A model generated the notes under the pieces. It was given only the letters and a program-made list of their open reading frames with translations. It made no database searches and was not told where the DNA came from. From Calliopsis andreniformis (taxonomy: Eukaryota; Arthropoda; Insecta; Hymenoptera; Andrenidae), in contig NW_027480422.1 of the NCBI RefSeq assembly GCF_051401765.1, positions 23,826,001 through 23,890,000 on the forward strand: DNA of 64,000 nt, in the 5' to 3' direction. The translations under genes and the position numbers were made by a program. Each line of letters opens with the position of its first letter. The stretch's first letter is position 1. Below are positions 62,377 through 64,000 of this stretch, one piece after another.

Positions 62377-62850
62377 CTGTAGTGAAGCCTAGGCGGCCCG
62401 GAACGTAGAAATGACCTTTACTTTCACACTGTTTGCAAATATACATTATATACGATTGAAAAGCTGTTGTATTTATATTGTATGTTATGCTTCTGGCGTT
62501 GACTTCTTAGGCCCTCACTATTTGATCTGGTGGAGCACCGCCCTGTAGTGAAGCCTAGGTTGCCCTGAACGTAGAAAAGACCATTACCTTCACACTAGTT
62601 GCAATTATTCCAGTTATACGATGGAAAAACTGTTGTATCTATTTTGTATTTTGCGCTTCTGGCGTTGACTTCTTAGGCCCTAACAATTCGATCAGGTGGA
62701 ACAACGCCCTAGGGTGAAGCCTAGGTTGGCCGGAACGTAGAAATGACCATAACTTTCATAGTGGTTGCAATTATTCGTTTTATACGATGGAAGAACTGTT
62801 GTATTAATTTTGTATTTGGTGCTTCTGGTGTTGACTTCTTAGGCCCTAAC
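62377..62850. repeat. 18-monomer-offset duplicated segment, copy 2
   Basis: The second copy of 59,391-59,815, with AAAAGACC, GGTTGGCCGGAACG and GGAACAACGCCCTAGGG in the same order. It diverges near 62,800, where it passes to a GTATTTGGTGC monomer tail. Confidence 0.85.
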
Positions 62851-63182
62851 TGTTGGATGTGGTGGACCAAAGCCCAAGAGTGAAGCCTAGGTTGCCCGGA
62901 ACGTAGAAATGACCGTTACTTTCACACTGTTTGCAAATGTACATTATATACCATGGAAAAGCTGTTGTATTTATATTGTATTTTATGCTTCTGGCGTTGA
63001 CTGCTTAGGCCCTAACTGTTGGATGTGGTGGACCAAAGCCCTAGAGTGAAGCCTAGGTTGCCCGGAACGTAGAAATGACCGTTACTTTCACACTGTTTGC
63101 AAATGTACATTATATACCATGGAAAAGCTGTTGTATTTATATTGTATTTTATGCTTCTGGCGTTGACTTCTTAGGCCCTAAC
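62851..63182. repeat. Single-monomer tandem duplication
   Basis: A monomer beginning TGTTGGATGTGGTGGACC and containing AAATGACCGTTAC and GCAAATGTACATTATATACC is present at 62,851 and again at 63,017, exactly 166 bp on. The two differ at only a few bases (AGCCCAAGAG versus AGCCCTAGAG; TGACTGCTTAGG versus TGACTTCTTAGG), so the event is recent. Confidence 0.9.
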
Positions 63183-63374
63183 TATTTGATCCGGTGGAGC
63201 ACCGCCCTGTAGTGAAGCCTAGGTTGTCCGGAACATGGAAATGACCATAACTTTCACACTGGTTTCAATTATTCGTTTTATACAATGGAAAAACTGTTCT
63301 ATTTATTTTGTATTTTATGCTTCGGGCGTTGACTTCTATGGCCCTAACTATTCGATCTGGTGGAGCAATGCCTC
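63183..63374. repeat. Satellite monomer between duplicated segments
   Basis: Roughly one monomer with CCGGTGGAGCACCGCC, GGTTGTCCGGAACATGG and CTGTTCTATTTATTTTG. It joins the one-monomer duplication to the 16-monomer-offset copy. Nothing else is present. Confidence 0.75.
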
Positions 63375-64000
63375 AGAGTTAAGTCTAGGATGCCCGGAAC
63401 GTAGAAATGGCCATTACTTTCACACTGGTTGCAATTACTCGTTTTATACGATGGAAAAACTATTGTATTTATATTGTATTTTATGCTTCTGGCGTTGATC
63501 TCTAAGGCCCTAGCTATTCGATCTGGTGGAGCAACGCCTTGGAGTGAAGCCTAGGTTGCGCGGAACGTAGAAATGACCATAACTTTCACACTGGTTTCAA
63601 TTATACGTTTTATGCAATGGAAAAACTGTTATATTTATTTTGTATTTGGTGCTTCTGTCGTTGACTTCTTAGGCCCTAACTATTGGATCTGGTGGACCAA
63701 CGCCCTAAAGTGAAGCCTAGCTTGCCCGGAACGTAGAAATGACCATAACTTTCACACTGTTTGTAATCATTCATTTTATACGATGGAAAAGCTGTTGTAT
63801 TTATATTGTATTTTATGCTTCTGGAGTTGACATCTAAGGCCGTAGCTATTCGATGTGGTGGAGCAACGCCCAAGAGTGAAACCTAGGTTGCCCGGAAAAT
63901 AGAAATGACCAATACTTTCACAATGGTTGCAATTATTCCTTTTATACGATGGAAAAACTGTTGTATTTTTATTGTATCTTATGCTTCTGCCGTTTACTTC
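63375..64000. repeat. Chimeric duplicated segment at the window end
   Basis: 63,375 to about 63,700 copies 60,721-61,050 at an offset of 2,654 bp. From about 63,700 to the end it copies 61,710-62,010 at an offset of 1,990 bp. The offset falls by 664 bp (4 monomers) across the join, which lies in the conserved CTAAAGTGAAGCCTAG region. The second part runs off the window. Confidence 0.87.

Larger units (their letters stand above)
1..64000. repeat. Tandem satellite array, ~166-bp monomer, about 385 copies
   Basis: The anchor GAACGTAGAAATGACC or a close variant recurs every 165-166 bp from the first line to the last; the first starts are 5, 171, 337, 503 and 668. All monomers point the same way. 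They differ by scattered substitutions and rare 1-2 bp indels, and no other sequence interrupts them. Repeats of roughly 150-180 bp in long homogeneous arrays are typical of eukaryotic centromeric satellites, so a centromeric or pericentromeric role is inferred, not shown. Nothing visible suggests transcription or coding. The species and satellite family are not recognised. Confidence 0.98.

Noticed and set aside
1..64000. CRISPR array
   Set aside because: The period is 166 bp and the whole period is repeated, with no unique spacers between short repeats.
1..64000. Tandem 5S rRNA, tRNA or snRNA gene cluster
   Set aside because: No internal promoter boxes or conserved RNA gene sequence were recognised in the monomer, and variation is spread across it without a protected gene-sized core.
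1..64000. Human or primate alpha satellite, or Arabidopsis-type centromere repeat
   Set aside because: The monomer length (166 bp against 171 and 178 bp) and the sequence do not match what I know of those families.
1..64000. TATA-like and AATAAA-like AT-rich motifs as promoters or polyadenylation signals
   Set aside because: They occur in the AT-rich half of most monomers at the repeat period and have no associated transcript or gene.

Overview
The whole 64-kb window is one uninterrupted tandem satellite array. A monomer of about 166 bp (165-166 bp in most copies; 166 x 385 = 63,910) repeats head to tail in one orientation from base 1 to base 64,000. I found no protein gene, RNA gene, transposable element, CRISPR array, telomere repeat or unique spacer. 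A consensus assembled by eye is about 42% G+C and holds six CpG sites per monomer. The conserved backbone, in order, is GCCTAGGTTG, CCCGGAACGTAGAAATGACC, TTTCACACTGGTTGCAATTA, TATACGATGGAAAAACTG, an AT-rich stretch ending in GTATTTTATGCTTCTGG, CGTTGACTTCTAAGGCCCTA, and TATTCGATCTGGTGGAGC leading into AACGCCCTAGAGTGAA.

A long array of nucleosome-sized monomers with higher-order repeats (HORs) points to a eukaryote, and most likely to centromeric or pericentromeric heterochromatin. I do not recognise the monomer as a named satellite and cannot name the species. It is not human alpha satellite (171 bp, different sequence).

Layout. 1-9,256: imperfect HORs whose markers are spaced 15, 16 and 13 monomers apart. 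9,257-11,781: diverged monomers that include likely precursors of the next block. 11,782-30,045: a strongly homogenised HOR block with marker spacings of 16, 24, 15, 15 and 24 monomers, then a truncated last unit. 30,046-36,960: diverged monomers with short local duplications. 36,961-43,372: a 4-5-5-4 monomer HOR block bracketed by about 0.93-kb direct repeats. 43,373-54,100: duplicated segments at offsets of 5, 17, 24 and 61 monomers. 54,100-64,000: diverged monomers with a 6-monomer HOR and several chimeric copies.

Nothing here works as a gene set. The biology that can be read is the history of the array: unequal exchange inside monomers (chimeric monomers), block duplication over multiples of 166 bp, one out-of-register junction (9-bp duplication near 53,350), and changes that fall often at CpG sites. 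The short open reading frames are by-products of the repeat. They come from several frames and both strands, recur as near-identical peptides, and shift frame every monomer because 166 is not a multiple of 3. Identity levels and breakpoints were judged by eye and need a dot plot or alignment for exact values.
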